A stretch of 15,313 nt of DNA from an uncultured Lachnospiraceae bacterium (GTDB lineage Bacteria > Bacillota > Clostridia > Lachnospirales > Lachnospiraceae), in assembly GCA_902766845.1 (NCBI GenBank), contig CACXFD010000153.1, positions 1-15,313 on the forward strand. Direction: 5' to 3'. The position numbers and the translations under genes were made by a program. Of the stretch, positions 14,182-15,313 are shown in pieces (the stretch's first letter is position 1; each line of letters starts with the position of its first letter). Below the pieces are notes generated by a model that made no database searches, was not told where the DNA came from, and saw only the letters and a program-made list of their open reading frames with translations.

Positions 14182-14216
14182 GCAGAGGCAGTGCATAAGC
14201 CTGCCTCTGCTTTTTT
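14182..14216 (+). terminator. Intrinsic terminator inside the leader (candidate attenuator)
   Basis: GCAGAGGCAG (14182-14191) pairs perfectly with CTGCCTCTGC (14201-14210) around a 9-base loop, followed by six T bases (14211-14216). It lies between the promoter at 14088-14116 and the ribosome site at 14230-14234, so most transcripts could end as a leader RNA of about 94 bases unless the hairpin is prevented. I see no known riboswitch or T-box signature upstream and no clear competing antiterminator. Confidence 0.8.
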
Positions 14217-14243
14217 ATCACAAAAAGAGAGGAGAAGAGAAAC

Positions 14244-14621
14244 ATGAAAAAGAGACTTGCCTTGGGAATTGCTCTGTCACTGATGCTGACACTGGTTTTC
14301 AGCCTTCATGTCATGGCGGCCAGCACGACCTTTTACATCGGGAGCGATACAGGGACGGTAACGGCAAACTTTAATTCTTCCGCGACGAATAAAACAGAAG
14401 CGGGACTGACGTATTCGAACGCCGGACCTACGATAAAAATCGTTAACGATTCGGCTTTCAGGATCTCCGGCTCAGAAGCTACTCGGACGATGAGCCGTTC
14501 TGCCTCCGGAACATCAACTGTCAGCCGATCGATCGCTCTGAGCGGGTACTATGCATATTCCTGCACGGCTACCGGCTATGTGAACGGAACACAAAGGGCG
14601 ACTGCTTCGGTTTCGAGATAA
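14244..14621 (+). CDS. Small secreted protein, copy 2; unnamed family
   Basis: The product has 125 residues with signal peptide MKKRLALGIALSLMLTLVFS and probable cleavage after VMA (residue 25). The mature part starts ASTTFYIGSDTGTVTANFNS, matching the start of the mature protein at 6043 (FYVGSESGTVTA), with equal total length but weak similarity after that. It is rich in Ser, Thr, Gly and Tyr in a beta-strand pattern, with a single Cys (SCTATG). AGGAG at 14230-14234 is 9 bases before the ATG, in the same GAGAGGAGAA context as the other copy. It lies behind a strong promoter and a leader terminator, so expression is probably controlled at elongation. A lipoprotein gene follows at 14712. No known family is recognised; an exported beta-sandwich protein is the best guess. 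Confidence 0.85.
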   Translation: MKKRLALGIALSLMLTLVFSLHVMAASTTFYIGSDTGTVTANFNSSATNKTEAGLTYSNAGPTIKIVNDSAFRISGSEATRTMSRSASGTSTVSRSIALSGYYAYSCTATGYVNGTQRATASVSR

Positions 14622-14636
14622 GAGCTTGCACAGAGA

Positions 14637-14663
14637 GGAGTTCTGCAGAATTTGCAGAACTCC
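14637..14663 (+). terminator. Hairpin between small secreted protein 2 and the lipoprotein
   Basis: GGAGTTCTGC (14637-14646) and GCAGAACTCC (14654-14663) are perfect complements around a 7-base loop. Only TTCTCC follows, so it may be a weak terminator or a stem that lowers expression of, or stabilises transcript upstream of, the lipoprotein gene. Confidence 0.6.
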
Positions 14664-14711
14664 TTCTCCAAAGCCTCCCTGGAAAGAACTCGGGGTTTTG
14701 AGGAAGAAACG

Positions 14712-15313
14712 ATGAAGGTTCGTATTCTTATACGTAAAGCAACTGCAGTATTGCTTTCAACGATGATCCTCCTGTGCTTTGCGTCCTGCCAAACACGGCC
14801 GTCGATCGAAGGAATGCCGACGATTGACGCAATGATCGCGGAAGGGGAAGCGTTTGCCCTGGATTATCTGAGCGAACAAGGTTTCCGATATGAAGATTAT
14901 GTTTCGAAAGCCGGGTGGGGGTCTCCTTCTGAAACAAGGCAGGACGGGAGCTGTGTCTGGAAACAAAAGGGACTGGACGGAAAGATCTCGTTATCGTTTG
15001 ATTCATCCGGGACGTTGGAAAGAGTTGCGATTGACCGCCCCACAGTTTACACACTGGAAGAACTCGGGATTCAGGCGGAGAGTTATGTGTTTCATTATAG
15101 CTCGGATTATTTTGTACTGGAAATGAAAGCAACGGGAAAAACAGTGGACCGCGTTTGGTGTCAGGATTCTTTTTTTGGCGAATTTTTAATCCCTTATGTG
15201 GAGTATTCCGACGATACTGTTCGTGTTCTGCGTTATGTCGGATATCGTTATTGGCATATTCCGTATCCGGATGTCATTGTTGCGATTTACCTGCCGTCGT
15301 TGCAGCCATATGA
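14712..15313 (+). CDS. Lipoprotein, 3' end outside window; unnamed family
   Basis: The frame from ATG 14712 stays open to the last base, giving at least 200 residues. The N-terminus MKVRILIRKATAVLLSTMIL is a signal sequence ending in CFASC; the lipobox Cys is residue 26 and Phe at -3 is less usual but tolerated. The mature part has mixed strand and helix segments with many Tyr and Trp (YSSDYFVLE, YRYWHIPYP) and no motif I know. It does not carry the C-x4-C-x-H cluster of the island 1 proteins in the visible part. AGGA at 14701-14704 lies 7 bases before the ATG. It follows small secreted protein 2 by 90 bases with a hairpin between, repeating the pairing of a secreted protein with a lipoprotein seen in island 1. 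Function is unknown. Confidence 0.78.
   Translation, partial: MKVRILIRKATAVLLSTMILLCFASCQTRPSIEGMPTIDAMIAEGEAFALDYLSEQGFRYEDYVSKAGWGSPSETRQDGSCVWKQKGLDGKISLSFDSSGTLERVAIDRPTVYTLEELGIQAESYVFHYSSDYFVLEMKATGKTVDRVWCQDSFFGEFLIPYVEYSDDTVRVLRYVGYRYWHIPYPDVIVAIYLPSLQPY

Overview
This window looks like a GC-rich Bacillota chromosome, most likely of class Clostridia and perhaps near Lachnospiraceae. The evidence is the gene set (polA-coaE-walJ run, an ACT/PFL-family pair, dtd-tmcAL, a pta gene), strong AGGAGG-type ribosome binding sites, TTGACA/TATAAT promoters and lipobox signal peptides. The taxonomic placement is inference. By eye the housekeeping genes are clearly GC-rich, while two stretches (about 4,560-7,810 and 14,090 to the end) are AT-richer and carry only unnamed secreted or membrane-anchored proteins. 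They look like acquired cargo.

Layout. (1) Bases 1-4,365, plus strand: the 3' part of polA (DNA polymerase I), coaE (dephospho-CoA kinase), a walJ/yycJ-type metallo-beta-lactamase-fold gene overlapping coaE by ATGA, a small ACT-domain protein and its usual partner, a PFL-family (UPF0210) protein. Two spacers in this run hold short direct repeats. The run ends in an intrinsic terminator followed by a dense cluster of hairpins. (2) 4,739-7,810, plus strand: a near-consensus promoter, a lipoprotein, a 125-residue secreted protein, a terminator, and a membrane-anchored paralogue of the lipoprotein. (3) 7,816-9,529, minus strand: dtd then tmcAL, two tRNA-quality or tRNA-modification genes, with their own promoter. 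The end of tmcAL lies only 5 bases from the convergent island gene. (4) 9,708-12,823, plus strand: an ABC ATPase overlapping a large permease that appears to be two fused ABC-2-type halves. (5) 12,930-14,045: a promoter and a full-length pta reading frame broken by one in-frame TAG at codon 192. (6) 14,088-15,313: a strong promoter, a leader that contains a perfect intrinsic terminator (possible attenuator), a second 125-residue secreted protein related to the one in island 1, and a lipoprotein cut by the window end.

The most notable points are the amber codon in pta; a Trp replacing a nearly invariant Gly in the TATGRLSS motif of polA; and the recurrence of the same small secreted protein family beside lipoproteins at two places, one of them behind a candidate attenuator. 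I recognise no named defence, toxin or bacteriocin system here. The two secreted-protein loci are the best candidates for something undescribed.
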